This document shows positions 40,327 to 50,245 of a DNA stretch of 64,000 nt, one piece after another. How positions within the stretch are numbered: the stretch's first letter is position 1; each line of letters begins with the position of its first letter. Source of the DNA: Acidimicrobiaceae bacterium (GTDB lineage Bacteria; Actinomycetota; Acidimicrobiia; Acidimicrobiales; Aldehydirespiratoraceae); NCBI GenBank assembly GCA_016845585.1, contig JAERSO010000165.1:1-64000 (forward strand), in the 5' to 3' direction. The notes under the pieces are model-generated. The model was not told the origin of the DNA and ran no database searches. It saw nothing but the letters and a program-made list of their open reading frames with translations. The position numbers and the translations under genes were made by a program.

Positions 40327-41843
40327 CAGCGCTGCGCTGCCTTTCGTGCCGCGGTCATTCGTCGAGCCGCGGGCACTGCAGCAAGAAGCGCCCTGGCCTT
40401 GTTCTGACACTCCAGATGCTCGTCCTCGGCGACGGAGTCGGCCACCACTCCGGCGCCGGCCTGCACCGAGGCTCGGTTGCCGGAGATCAGCATCGTACGA
40501 ATGGTGATGGCGGTGTCGATGTTCCCGGAGAAGTCGAGATAGCCGACGACGCCGCCATAGGGCCCGCGCTTGACGGGCTCCAGCTCGTCGATGATCTCCA
40601 TCGCCCGTACTTTGGGTGCACCCGACAGCGTGCCTGCCGGCAGGGTTGCCCGCAGCACGTCGATCACGGACTTGCCTCCCGCGAGCTCGCCGGAGACCTG
40701 GGAGGTCATGTGCATGACGTGGCTGTAGCGCTCCAGGGTCATCATTTCGTCGATCTGAAGCGTGCCGAACTCGACGACACGGCCGACATCGTTGCGGGCG
40801 AGGTCGACCAGCATGATGTGCTCGGCGACCTCCTTCGGATGTTCCACCAGCTCCGCGGCCATGCGCCGGTCGTGTTCCTCGGTGGCGCCACGCTTGCGAG
40901 TGCCCGCAATCGGCCGGGAGATGACCCGGTTGCCGAGAAGCTGAACGAGCGGCTCCGGCGAACCGCCCACGATCTCGAGATCGGCATGGCGCAGGAAGTA
41001 CATGTGCGGACTCGGGTTCACCTGTCGCAGCACCCGATACAAGTCGAACGCGTCGGCGTCGAGTTCGAGATCGAATCGCTGCGACAACACGACCTGGAAG
41101 ATGTCACCGGCGAAAATGTACTCCCGGGCCGCCTCGACGGCGGCGCAGTAGAGGTCCTTGCCCATCGACGACGTGACGTCGGGCAGCTCGTCGTCAGGAC
41201 TCGGAGGTGCCATCAGCGGCTCATCGATCGTGCGACTGCCGGCCGCAGCCAGGTCCACGAGCTGCTCGATCGCATGGTCGTAGGCGGCATCGAGCTCGGC
41301 ATCGCTCATCGATTCGCCGACGAACACATTGGTGATCAGCGTGACTCGCTGGCGCCAATGGTCATAGACCGCCAGCTCACCGATCATCGAGATCACGGCG
41401 TCGGGGTTGCCCAGATCGTCCTCGGGCACGTCGGGGAGCTTCTCCACCTCACGCACGACGTCGTAGCCGAGGTAGCCCATCAGACCACCGTGCATCGGCG
41501 GCAAACCTTCGACCTCGGGCGCCCGATAGTGCGCCAGCAGCACCTCGAGCGCGGCGAGCATTCCCTGATCGGTGGGCACATCGATCCCGAGATCACCGGT
41601 GATCGTGAGCTCGCGCCCCCGGGCAACAATCGTGGCCTGGGGGTTGCGTCCGATGAACGACCAGCGACTCCATCGGTCACCATTGTCCACCGACTCGAGG
41701 AGGAAGCCTTCCTCGTCGCCGACCACACGGGCGAAGGCGGCGACCGGCGTCGTCAGATCGGCCAGAACCTCAGCCCACACCGGCACAACGGTGTGTGTCT
41801 GCGCCAGCTCCCGGAACTCCTCGAGGGTCGGCCTGACCTGCAT
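40326..41843 (-). CDS. trpE: Anthranilate synthase component I
   Basis: IFQVVLSQRFDLELD; SRPIAGTRKRGATEEHDR; LPAGTLSGAPKVRAMEIIDELEP. Confidence 0.96.
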   Translation of the reverse strand: MQVRPTLEEFRELAQTHTVVPVWAEVLADLTTPVAAFARVVGDEEGFLLESVDNGDRWSRWSFIGRNPQATIVARGRELTITGDLGIDVPTDQGMLAALEVLLAHYRAPEVEGLPPMHGGLMGYLGYDVVREVEKLPDVPEDDLGNPDAVISMIGELAVYDHWRQRVTLITNVFVGESMSDAELDAAYDHAIEQLVDLAAAGSRTIDEPLMAPPSPDDELPDVTSSMGKDLYCAAVEAAREYIFAGDIFQVVLSQRFDLELDADAFDLYRVLRQVNPSPHMYFLRHADLEIVGGSPEPLVQLLGNRVISRPIAGTRKRGATEEHDRRMAAELVEHPKEVAEHIMLVDLARNDVGRVVEFGTLQIDEMMTLERYSHVMHMTSQVSGELAGGKSVIDVLRATLPAGTLSGAPKVRAMEIIDELEPVKRGPYGGVVGYLDFSGNIDTAITIRTMLISGNRASVQAGAGVVADSVAEDEHLECQNKARALLAAVPAARRMTAARKAAQR

Positions 41844-41847
41844 CGAC

Positions 41848-42255
41848 TCAGCCGAACCGAAGCGTTTGGGGATCGGTGACCGTGCGGTAGTAGCAGGTCT
41901 GGCGTGTGGCGCCGGTCTCGTCCTTGCTGTGACAGACGCCCTGGCCGGCCTTGCGGACCCGGTAGAGCAGGCTGTTCTGCTCACAGTTGACGCTGACGTC
42001 GACCAGCTCCAGCACATCGCCGGACGTGGCGCCTTTGTGCCAGATCGTCTCGCGCGAGGTGCTGTAGAGCACCGCTGACCCCCGGGCCAGCGTCTCGCGA
42101 TACGCCTCCTCATTGGCGTAGCCGATGAAGAGCACGTCGCCGGAGTCGGCGTCCTGTAGCACCACCGGCACGACCTGATGACCCGCCCGACCGATCTTTG
42201 CCACCTTGTCAAAGTCGAGTTCGACGTCGAGACCTTCTTCGAGTGCATTGCTCAT
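41848..42255 (-). CDS. hisI: Phosphoribosyl-AMP cyclohydrolase
   Basis: VLFIGYANEEAYRETLARGSAVLYSTSRETIWHKGATSGDVL. Confidence 0.96.
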   Translation of the reverse strand: MSNALEEGLDVELDFDKVAKIGRAGHQVVPVVLQDADSGDVLFIGYANEEAYRETLARGSAVLYSTSRETIWHKGATSGDVLELVDVSVNCEQNSLLYRVRKAGQGVCHSKDETGATRQTCYYRTVTDPQTLRFG

Positions 42256-42426
42256 GGCGGTGAAGCCTATGCGGCCGCCCGGTGGCTCAGACGTGAGTTT
42301 CCGGCGGGCTCAGCAGCGGCAGTCAGCCGACGACCGCCACCGCTCGGCCACGTCCTCGGGGTGCAGCAGGACGGCCGCCCTGCCGAGCGCACGGGTGTCG
42401 CCGGTGTGGCGATTTCCGCGGGACAC

Positions 42427-42816
42427 TCAGGACGTGTGACCTGCTGCGGCAAGCCGTGTCAGAACTCGGTCGGACAAGACGACTTCGTATGGCACGCGAC
42501 GGAGGTCGGCGGCGTTGGCGTCGATCCCCTTGGCGCGGCAGAGTTCGGCGAGCCAGCCGAACGGATGGCCCTCGACCGGATCCGGTGCGCTCGGCAACAC
42601 GGTCGACAGCACGTCGCGCACGATCGAGTCGCTCGTGACCTGATCCCAGAAGTCGGCGCCGTTCGTGCGGCCGCTGAACCCACGCTCGGCGTGGAGGTTC
42701 ACGTGATCACCGTTCTCGAGCACCACGAACTCCGAAACATCGAAGTCCTGCTCGCGACGATCACGCCTCACGGTTGCACTGAGATCACAGACCGCACGAA
42801 GGCCGACGACACGCAT
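42427..42816 (-). CDS. Hypothetical protein
   Basis: 129-aa ORF, no recognised domain. Confidence 0.5.
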   Translation of the reverse strand: MRVVGLRAVCDLSATVRRDRREQDFDVSEFVVLENGDHVNLHAERGFSGRTNGADFWDQVTSDSIVRDVLSTVLPSAPDPVEGHPFGWLAELCRAKGIDANAADLRRVPYEVVLSDRVLTRLAAAGHTS

Positions 42817-42877
42817 CAGCCAATGGTCGCAGGACGAACACGTCCACGCAGGAACATTGGAAAGTCGTGGTTCAGGG

Positions 42878-43237
42878 CTACAGGTACAGCCCGGTGGAGC
42901 CCTCGTCGAGCCGCTCGGCAGCCACGGCGTGGATGTCGCGTTCGCGCAGGATGATGTAGTCGGTGCCGCGGACCTCGACCTCGTAGCGGTCTTCGGGGTT
43001 GAAGAGCACCTGGTCGCCGGGTTCCATGCTGCGGACGTTGGGACCGGCCGCCACGACCTCCGCCCAGGTGAGGCGCTTGCCCACCTGGGCAGTTGCAGGA
43101 ATGAGAATGCCGCCGGAGCTGCGACGCTCGCCCTCGGCGTCGCCGAGGCGTACGAGGATGCGATCGTTCAGCATCTTCACGGGCAGGCGCTCGTCGGTGG
43201 TGAGCCCGTTGCGTTTTTTGGTCTTCTCACTCGTCAT
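42878..43237 (-). CDS. groES: GroES-family co-chaperonin
   Basis: VKMLNDRILVRLGDAEGERRSSGGILIPATAQVGKRLTWAEVVAAGPNV. Confidence 0.85.
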   Translation of the reverse strand: MTSEKTKKRNGLTTDERLPVKMLNDRILVRLGDAEGERRSSGGILIPATAQVGKRLTWAEVVAAGPNVRSMEPGDQVLFNPEDRYEVEVRGTDYIILRERDIHAVAAERLDEGSTGLYL

Positions 43238-43245
43238 CGAGATCA

Positions 43246-43261
43246 ACGCTACCGGTAGGGT
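43246..43261. promoter_or_regulatory. Compact divergent promoter pair (minus TAGCGT, plus TAGGGT, 4 bp apart)
   Basis: ACGCTA 43246-43251 and TAGGGT 43256-43261 each a few nt before opposite start codons. Confidence 0.55.
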
Positions 43262-43267
43262 CCCGTC

Positions 43268-43882
43268 ATGGGACCGGTGGAGGTGACGACGCGGCAATTC
43301 GCATCGAGCGACGGCACGCTTCTCGAGGCCGACATCCTGACGCCCGAATCTCCGATGGCCAATGCCGTCGTCTGCCATCCTCACCCGCTGTACGGCGGCT
43401 CTCGCCACGATGGTGTCGTGGCAGCACTCTCGCGTGCGCTGGTCGAGGCCGGACACGAAGTGATCCGTTTTGACTTTCGCGGCGCGGGCGGCTCGGCCGG
43501 GGAACACGGGGGCGGGCCGGCCGAACGCGAGGACCTCCTGGCCGCCCTCGATCAGTTCGGCGATCCAGCACATCCGCTCGTTCTCGCTGGCTACAGCTTC
43601 GGTGCAGACATCGCCTTGTCGGTAGCACCGCAATCACTGCGGCAATGGCTCGTCGTGGCCCCGGTGCTACGAGTGTTCGAGTCGTTCTCAGCCACCAGCG
43701 ACGATCGACCGAAACGAATGGTCGCCGGTGCTCACGATCAGTTCCAACCGGCCGACAACCTTGTCTCCATCGCGTCCGGTTGGACGAACGCCCAGGTCAC
43801 GACCATCGAGACCGCCGATCACTTCTTCCAGGGCTCCCTCGACACGATCTCAGACCTCACCGCACAGCTGCTCGTCGGCTGA
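43268..43882 (+). CDS. Alpha/beta hydrolase (serine esterase-like)
   Basis: VVCHPHPLYGGSRHDGVVAALSRAL; GYSFGADIA. Confidence 0.88.
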   Translation: MGPVEVTTRQFASSDGTLLEADILTPESPMANAVVCHPHPLYGGSRHDGVVAALSRALVEAGHEVIRFDFRGAGGSAGEHGGGPAEREDLLAALDQFGDPAHPLVLAGYSFGADIALSVAPQSLRQWLVVAPVLRVFESFSATSDDRPKRMVAGAHDQFQPADNLVSIASGWTNAQVTTIETADHFFQGSLDTISDLTAQLLVG

Positions 43883-43885
43883 CGC

Positions 43886-44662
43886 CTACTCGGGGGGTCG
43901 CACCGTGACGCCGGCGGCGAGCATGCATTCCTTGGCCTCGGCCACGGTGTGCTCCCCGAAGTGGAAGATGCTGGCGGCCAGCACAGCGTCGGCGTGACCT
44001 TCGATGACTCCGTCGACCAGGTGATCGAGGGTGCCCACTCCCCCGCTGGCGATCACCGGGATCGTCACTGCGTCGGAGATGGTGCTGGTGAGCGGCAGAT
44101 CGAATCCATCCTTGGTGCCATCGCGGTCCATGGACGTGAGCAGGATCTCTCCCGCGCCGAGCCGAGCGACTTCCTTGGCCCAGACCACGGCATCGATGCC
44201 GGTGCGCGTGCGGCCGCCGTGGGTGTAGACCTCGAAACCGCTCTTGGCGTCATCGCTGCGGCGAGCGTCGATCGCCACGACACAACACTGCGCACCGAAC
44301 TCGCGGCTGATCTCGGCGACGAGCTCCGGCCGCTTCACGGCGGCGGTGTTGACGCTGACCTTGTCGGCACCGGCCATGAGCAGGCGACGGGCATCGTCGA
44401 CCGTGCGGATGCCTCCGCCGATCGTGAACGGGATGAAGACCTGCTCCGCCACATGGCGGGCCATTTCGACGGTGGTGTCACGCTGATCCGATGACGCGGT
44501 GATGTCGAGGAACACCAACTCGTCGGCGCCCTGCTCGTCGTAGCGGGCGGCGAGCTCGACCGGATCACCGGCATCACGGATGTCGACGAAGTTGATGCCC
44601 TTGACCACACGACCGGCATCGACATCGAGACACGGAATCACCCGGATCGCATGGATGGTCAT
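43886..44662 (-). CDS. hisF: Imidazole glycerol phosphate synthase cyclase subunit
   Basis: [30 protein letters not shown]. Confidence 0.98.
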   Translation of the reverse strand: MTIHAIRVIPCLDVDAGRVVKGINFVDIRDAGDPVELAARYDEQGADELVFLDITASSDQRDTTVEMARHVAEQVFIPFTIGGGIRTVDDARRLLMAGADKVSVNTAAVKRPELVAEISREFGAQCCVVAIDARRSDDAKSGFEVYTHGGRTRTGIDAVVWAKEVARLGAGEILLTSMDRDGTKDGFDLPLTSTISDAVTIPVIASGGVGTLDHLVDGVIEGHADAVLAASIFHFGEHTVAEAKECMLAAGVTVRPPE

Positions 44663-45390
44663 GATGCGCCTCGCAAGAGGTCGACCGCCTCGGCGACATT
44701 CACATGGCCCTCGTAAATGGCCTTGCCGGCGATGACACCCGCGAGTCTGCGGCCGTCGACATCCACGGCCGCGAGTTCGCGGAGATCGTCGGGGCTACCC
44801 ACGCCCCCAGAGGCGATGACGTCGACGGTTGTTGCGCCCAGGATCTCGGTGAGCCCCACAATGTCGGGACCCTCGAGGGTGCCGTCGCGTGAGATGTCGG
44901 TGACCACGAAGGCATCGACACCGGCGTCGGCGAAGCTGCGGGCGACATCGAGAACGGTGCGGCCCGAACCGACGAGCCAGCCGTCAGTGGCGACCTCGCC
45001 GCTCTTCGCGTCGAGGCCCACGGCGACTCGATGGTCCTGGGCCACCGTGCGAACGAGGTCAGGATCCTTCAGGGCCGCCGTACCGATCACGACGCGCTCG
45101 ACGCCCGCCTCGAACAACACGGAAGCGGCCTCGACGGAACGGATGCCGCCACCGGTCTGAACGGGCACGTCGACCGCATCGGCGATCGCTGCGACCACAT
45201 CGCGGTTCTCGGGCACGCCGGTGCGCGCCGCGTCGAGATCCACGACATGGATCCAGCCGGCACCCGCGTCAGCGAACGCAACGGCCTGAGCGACGGGATC
45301 GTCTCCGTAGACCGTTTCTCGGCCGTAGTCACCCTGATGCAAACGGACACAGCGGCCGGCGCGAAGGTCGATCGCAGGGAAGAGGTCCAT
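44659..45390 (-). CDS. hisA: Phosphoribosylformimino-AICAR ribotide isomerase
   Basis: [26 protein letters not shown]. Confidence 0.97.
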   Translation of the reverse strand: MDLFPAIDLRAGRCVRLHQGDYGRETVYGDDPVAQAVAFADAGAGWIHVVDLDAARTGVPENRDVVAAIADAVDVPVQTGGGIRSVEAASVLFEAGVERVVIGTAALKDPDLVRTVAQDHRVAVGLDAKSGEVATDGWLVGSGRTVLDVARSFADAGVDAFVVTDISRDGTLEGPDIVGLTEILGATTVDVIASGGVGSPDDLRELAAVDVDGRRLAGVIAGKAIYEGHVNVAEAVDLLRGAS

Positions 45391-46034
45391 CAGACGCCCA
45401 CCTTCTGGTTGCGGGCTGCAGTGACGAAGTTGCCCAGTATCTGAAGGCCGGTGCGCCCGGACTTCTCGGGATGGAACTGGCAGGCCCAGATGTTGTCGCG
45501 GGCCACCGCAGCCACGAGCGTGTCGCCATAGTCGCAGGTGGCGACGACACCGGGGCCAGGGTCGCACGCGTACGAATGGACGAAATAGACCCAAGGCTCG
45601 GCGGGGAGGCCGTCGAACATCGGATGGTCGCCGGTCGGGTGGACGATGTTCCACTGCATCTGTGGACGTTTCACCGTGTCGGGGATCTCGCACACCATCC
45701 GCTCGAACACCCCGAGGCCAGGGTGGCCCGGCGATTCCTCGGAGCCGGCGAACAGCAGCTGCTGGCCGATGCAGATGGCGAAGAACGGCACACCTGAATC
45801 AATGCGTTCGAGCGCGACCTCATCGAGGCCCGAGTCACGCAGTGCATCGATGCACGGACCGAACGCCCCGACGCCAGGAAGCACCACGGCATCGGCATCG
45901 GCAATGAGCCCACGGTCGGCGGTGAGACGGGCATCGGCACCCGCATGTTCGAAACCCTTGTGGGCCGAGTGCAGATTGCCGATCCCGTAGTCGAGGATGG
46001 CGAGCAGCGGCTTGTCCGCCGGAGTCGCTTCCAC
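45390..46034 (-). CDS. hisH: Imidazole glycerol phosphate synthase amidotransferase subunit
   Basis: LDYGIGNLHSAHKGFE; PFFAICIGQQLLF; QFHPEKSG. Confidence 0.97.
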   Translation of the reverse strand: MEATPADKPLLAILDYGIGNLHSAHKGFEHAGADARLTADRGLIADADAVVLPGVGAFGPCIDALRDSGLDEVALERIDSGVPFFAICIGQQLLFAGSEESPGHPGLGVFERMVCEIPDTVKRPQMQWNIVHPTGDHPMFDGLPAEPWVYFVHSYACDPGPGVVATCDYGDTLVAAVARDNIWACQFHPEKSGRTGLQILGNFVTAARNQKVGV

Positions 46035-46036
46035 GA

Positions 46037-46627
46037 TCAGAGCGTGCCCTTGGTCGATGGCACGCCGTCGCCCTCGACCCGCAGGGCGTCTCGGAACGAA
46101 CGCGCCACGGCCTTGAACATCGCCTCGATGATGTGGTGGGTGTTCTTTCCACGGCGTCCCACGACGTGCAGCGTGATGCCCGACGACATCACCACGGCGC
46201 GCCAGAACTCCTCGATGAGTTGTGGATCGAACGGTGGGGCGCTGAGGATCTTCTGGCCGGGGAACTCGACCTCGTAGTGCATGTACGGCCGACCCGACAG
46301 ATCGAGCACTACCTCGACGGCGGCCTCATCGAGGGGCACGACGATGGATGCGAATCGGCGAACCCCACGCTTGTCACCCCAGGCCTGCTTCAAGACGTCG
46401 CCGAGCGCGATGCCCACGTCCTCAACCGTGTGGTGCGCATCGATTTCGAGATCGCCCTCCGCGTGGATCTTCAGATCGAAACCGCCGTGGCGACCGAGCT
46501 GGTCGAGCATGTGATCGAAGAACGGGATGCCCGTCGACACGTCGGTGACACCGGAGCCGTCGAGTTCGACCGCGATGTCGATCGACGTCTCCTTCGTGGT
46601 GCGCTGGGTGGATGCAGAACGGCTCAC
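46037..46627 (-). CDS. hisB: Imidazoleglycerol-phosphate dehydratase
   Basis: GIPFFDHMLDQLGRHGGFDLKI; DAHHTVEDVGIALG. Confidence 0.97.
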   Translation of the reverse strand: MSRSASTQRTTKETSIDIAVELDGSGVTDVSTGIPFFDHMLDQLGRHGGFDLKIHAEGDLEIDAHHTVEDVGIALGDVLKQAWGDKRGVRRFASIVVPLDEAAVEVVLDLSGRPYMHYEVEFPGQKILSAPPFDPQLIEEFWRAVVMSSGITLHVVGRRGKNTHHIIEAMFKAVARSFRDALRVEGDGVPSTKGTL

Positions 46628-47694
46628 GTGAGTACCTCCGCGAGAGCGGCGAGGAATCGGTCGTCTTCTTCCGGCGTGCCGATGGTGACCCGCAGGCACC
46701 CCTCGAGGCGAGGCCAGGAGGCGCAGTTGCGCACCAGGATCGAGCGGTCGACGAGTCCCTGCCAGACCTCACCGCCGTCTCGCTCACGGGGCCGGATGAG
46801 AACGAAGTTGGCCGACGACGGCCAGACATCGACGGGAAGGTCGGCCAGGGCGGCCATCAGCCGGGCCCGTTCTTCCACGAGTCGGGCGACACGCTCGTTC
46901 ATGGCATCGAGGTGGCGCAGGGCCACGGTGCCGGCGATCTGGGTCATGGCGTCGAGATGGTACGGGAGCACGACCTTGTCGAGCTCGGCGACGACCCACT
47001 CGGGCGCAACCACGTAACCGAGGCGGGCCGCGGCCATCGCCCAGGTCTTGGAGTAGGTGCGGCTCACCACGAGCGGCACCTCGGAGCCGAGGAGATCGAC
47101 GGCAGTGAAATCGGCGAACTGGCCGTAGGCCTCATCGACACAGAGGATGCCGCGGGTGTCGGTGACGAGTTCGAGCGTGCGGCGGATCTGGGCCTCCGTG
47201 TCGACAACACCCGTCGGGTTGTTCGGCGAACACAGGAACGTGACCGCGGGACGGTGCTCGGTGATCAGCCGCTCGACCTCGTCCATGTCGAGGGAGAAAT
47301 CAGCGAGGCGTTCCCCCTCGATCACCCCTGTGCCGGTGATCCGGCTCAGATGACTGTGAAGGGCGTAGGTCGGCTCGAACATGGCAGCCGAACGACCGGG
47401 TCCGCCGTACGTGAGCAGGAGCGTCTGAAGGACCTCATTGCTGCCGTTGGCGGCGAAGACCTGCGCTGGCCCGACGCCATGGAGCCTGCCGATCTCGGTG
47501 CGGAGTTCGGTGGCGGATCGCCCCGGGTACCGGTGCCACTCGATCTCGGCGATGGCCGCGGCGACATCCTCGGCGAACCCCGGCGGGGGCGACTCCGGGC
47601 TCTCATTGGTGTTGAGGCGGACATCGACATCGATCTGGGGCGAGTGATAACCCTCCATCAACGCGACCGAATCACGGGGCAGGGGGCGGCTCAT
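46624..47694 (-). CDS. hisC: Histidinol-phosphate aminotransferase
   Basis: RLNTNESPESPPPG; SRTYSKTWAMAAARLGY. Confidence 0.96.
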   Translation of the reverse strand: MSRPLPRDSVALMEGYHSPQIDVDVRLNTNESPESPPPGFAEDVAAAIAEIEWHRYPGRSATELRTEIGRLHGVGPAQVFAANGSNEVLQTLLLTYGGPGRSAAMFEPTYALHSHLSRITGTGVIEGERLADFSLDMDEVERLITEHRPAVTFLCSPNNPTGVVDTEAQIRRTLELVTDTRGILCVDEAYGQFADFTAVDLLGSEVPLVVSRTYSKTWAMAAARLGYVVAPEWVVAELDKVVLPYHLDAMTQIAGTVALRHLDAMNERVARLVEERARLMAALADLPVDVWPSSANFVLIRPRERDGGEVWQGLVDRSILVRNCASWPRLEGCLRVTIGTPEEDDRFLAALAEVLT

Positions 47695-48980
47695 GACGCT
47701 GCCTCCCGGCGAATCCGAATCGACGCCGCGTGGGCGTCGAGCCCCTCGGCTTCGGCCAGCGCGATCACATGGTCACCCATCGACTCGAGACCGAACGAGT
47801 CGACGGAAACGACGTGCACGTCCTTCATGAAATCGCCCACCGTGAGGGCACTGGCGAAACGAGCGGTACCGCTGGTCGGGAGCACATGACTCGGACCGGC
47901 GACATAGTCGCCGAGCGACGCCGGTGCGTAGGCCCCACAGAAGACGGCTCCGGCGTGGCGAACGAGCGGTAGCAGCGACTCCGGATCGGCCGTCTGGAGC
48001 TCGAGGTGCTCAGGAGCGATGAAATTCACCACGTCCATGGCCTGTTCGGCGTCGGTGCAGACGACCACGATCCCCGAGGAATCGAGCGTTGCCCGAATGT
48101 CTGCCTGGCGCGGCGCCTCGGCCACCTGGCGCTCGATCGAGGCATCGACCTCATCGGCGAACTCGGCGTTCCAGGTCACGAACCAGGCCAGGCCATCAGG
48201 GCCGTGCTCGGCTTGCAGGATGACGTCGACGGCCGCGAAGTCCGCGGGGGCTGATCCATCGGCCACGACCACGACCTCCGATGGGCCGGCGAACGAGGAC
48301 GGCACGCCGACCAAGCCGGCGACCTCCTGCTTGGCCAGCGCCACGAACACATTGCCCGGCCCGACGATCACGTCGACGGGTCGGATCGTCTCCGTGCCGA
48401 ACGCGACCGCACCGATCGCCTGGGCTCCGCCGATGGCGAGAACGTCGTCGACACCAGCCACCGCGGCAGCAGCGAGCGTGACATCGGGAACTCTGCCGTC
48501 GGGGCCGGGTGGCACCATGAGCACGACTTCTCGGACGCCCGCCACACGGGCCGGCACCGCGGTCATCAACACCGTGGACGGATACACGGCACGTCCGCCG
48601 GGGACATAGCAACCCGCACGTTCGACCGAGCGATGCATTCCGACGATCGACATGCCGGGCCGCTCGACACGAACATCGGTCGGCATCTGCGCGCGGTGGT
48701 ACTCGTCGATCGACGCCGCGGCGACGCGCAGCGCGTCACGGACGTCCGGATCGATTCGGTCGAGTGCGGCCGACAACTCCGACGCCGGGACCCGGGGATC
48801 CGCCACGTCGACACCGTCGAAGCGCCCGGTGAACTCGCGAACCGCCGCGTCGCCGCGCTGACGAACCTCCGACAGGATGTCGCGCACCGCATCGAGGGGA
48901 CCTCCGGACGGAACCTCAGGCCTCGGCAGGTGGTCGCTGAGAGCACCACTCAAGGCACGAAGGTCGATGCGGCGAAGCAC
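47691..48980 (-). CDS. hisD: Histidinol dehydrogenase
   Basis: VGPGNVFVALAKQEVAGLVGVPSSFAGPSEVVVVAD. Confidence 0.97.
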   Translation of the reverse strand: MLRRIDLRALSGALSDHLPRPEVPSGGPLDAVRDILSEVRQRGDAAVREFTGRFDGVDVADPRVPASELSAALDRIDPDVRDALRVAAASIDEYHRAQMPTDVRVERPGMSIVGMHRSVERAGCYVPGGRAVYPSTVLMTAVPARVAGVREVVLMVPPGPDGRVPDVTLAAAAVAGVDDVLAIGGAQAIGAVAFGTETIRPVDVIVGPGNVFVALAKQEVAGLVGVPSSFAGPSEVVVVADGSAPADFAAVDVILQAEHGPDGLAWFVTWNAEFADEVDASIERQVAEAPRQADIRATLDSSGIVVVCTDAEQAMDVVNFIAPEHLELQTADPESLLPLVRHAGAVFCGAYAPASLGDYVAGPSHVLPTSGTARFASALTVGDFMKDVHVVSVDSFGLESMGDHVIALAEAEGLDAHAASIRIRREAAS

Positions 48981-49040
48981 CCGAACACGCTACCGCCGTG
49001 CCCCTCCCCATCTGCCTGAATTTTCCGGCACACTGTCCGC

Positions 49041-49232
49041 ATGAACTCCGATGCCGCCGAATTGTCGTCGATCACCACCGTCGTTGCCGACACCGCACGC
49101 CGCATCGCCGACGTGGCCGACCGGCGCGCCACCGACCCCGACGATCCGATCATCGGCCGCCTCCACGAGATCGAGCGCGCCCTCGTCACGGCGGAGCGAC
49201 GCCTCCGCGACGCTGCCCGGGCCCTCGACTGA
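49041..49232 (+). CDS. Hypothetical small protein
   Basis: 63-codon ORF with CACACT-N6-ATG upstream. Confidence 0.45.
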   Translation: MNSDAAELSSITTVVADTARRIADVADRRATDPDDPIIGRLHEIERALVTAERRLRDAARALD

Positions 49233-49311
49233 CCGGGAACGAACGATCACCGGAAGTTTCAGCCAGCTGACGTAGTCGGCGTCATCGTGCTGACGTCCTG
49301 TGGCCCCGCGT

Positions 49312-49416
49312 GAAAAGAAGTGCGGCCACCCACGTACACGTGGGTGGCCGCAAGCGACACAGGGCGGCGGATCCCTCGTGTCGCCGGTTTAGGTCGAGCG
49401 GCGGGTGCTCGACCTG
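49312..49416 (-). ncRNA. Candidate small RNA: three stem-loops, promoter and intrinsic terminator
   Basis: -10 TATATT (49422-49427, minus); stems AGGTCGAGC/GCTCGACCT, CGACACgAGGG/CCCtGTGTCG, TGCGGCCACCCACGT/ACGTGGGTGGCCGCA followed by CTTCTTTT. Confidence 0.55.
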
Positions 49417-49577
49417 TGGGCAATATAGCCACATCTGAGGTGCTGCAACGGCTTCTCCGAGCGAAGATTTCATCCGAACAGCGTTCAAAGGCGAGGATGC
49501 GGTGACTTCCGGCCCTGTTCCCGGCGAAACAGGGACCAATGACCCCGCCGATGGGCGATCGAAGGATTTCCCGACGA

Positions 49578-50219
49578 TCAGACCTTGCTGGACGGACAGA
49601 AGTCGTTCAGCACACAGTCCTCGCACTGAGGCCGACGGGCGATACACACGCGACGGCCGTGCAGGATCATGCGCAGGCTGAACTGACCGCGCTCCATCGC
49701 CGGCACCATCGGGTTCAGCTCGTTCTCGATCTTCACCGGATCCGTCTCCTCGGTGATCTTCAGCAGGTGGCTCAGCCGCTGCACATGGGTGTCGACAGGG
49801 AGCCCGGGCTCGCCGAGCGCGACACTGCGCACCACGTTCGCCGTCTTTCGCCCGACTCCGGGCAGCCGCACCAGGTCCTTCATCGCATGTGGGACCTCGC
49901 CGTCGTAGTCCTCGAGCAGCATCCGTGCCATCCCGACCAGGCTCTTCGACTTCTGACGAAACAACCCGATCGTGTCGACATAGGGCTCCACCTGCTCGGG
50001 TTCGACTTCGGCCAGGCTCTCGGGTGTGGGGAAGCGGGCGAACAACCCGGGTGTCGCCTTGTTGACGCCGACATCGGTGGCCTGTGCGCTCAGGATCGTG
50101 GCCGCCAACAACTCGAATGCGTTGCGATGATCGAGCTCACACTCGGCGTCGGGATACTCCCCCGCCAGCCGCTCGTGGGTGACTCGTGCTCGTCCTTTGG
50201 GTGACCTTGGCTTCGCCAT
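49578..50219 (-). CDS. nth: Endonuclease III
   Basis: LPGVGRKTANVV HhH and C-terminal C-x6-C-x2-C-x5-C iron-sulfur cluster (CIARRPQCEDCVLNDFC). Confidence 0.97.
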   Translation of the reverse strand: MAKPRSPKGRARVTHERLAGEYPDAECELDHRNAFELLAATILSAQATDVGVNKATPGLFARFPTPESLAEVEPEQVEPYVDTIGLFRQKSKSLVGMARMLLEDYDGEVPHAMKDLVRLPGVGRKTANVVRSVALGEPGLPVDTHVQRLSHLLKITEETDPVKIENELNPMVPAMERGQFSLRMILHGRRVCIARRPQCEDCVLNDFCPSSKV

Positions 50220-50245
50220 GGCGAGACCCTAGCTAGCCTGACCAG

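Noticed and set aside
46612-47889. 425-codon plus-strand ORF opposite hisC/hisD
   Set aside because: Antisense artefact of codon bias; hisC and hisD are unambiguous.
49513-49534. CCCTGTT...AACAGGG hairpin downstream of nth
   Set aside because: 7-bp stem without U tract; plausible nth 3' structure but not enough to call.
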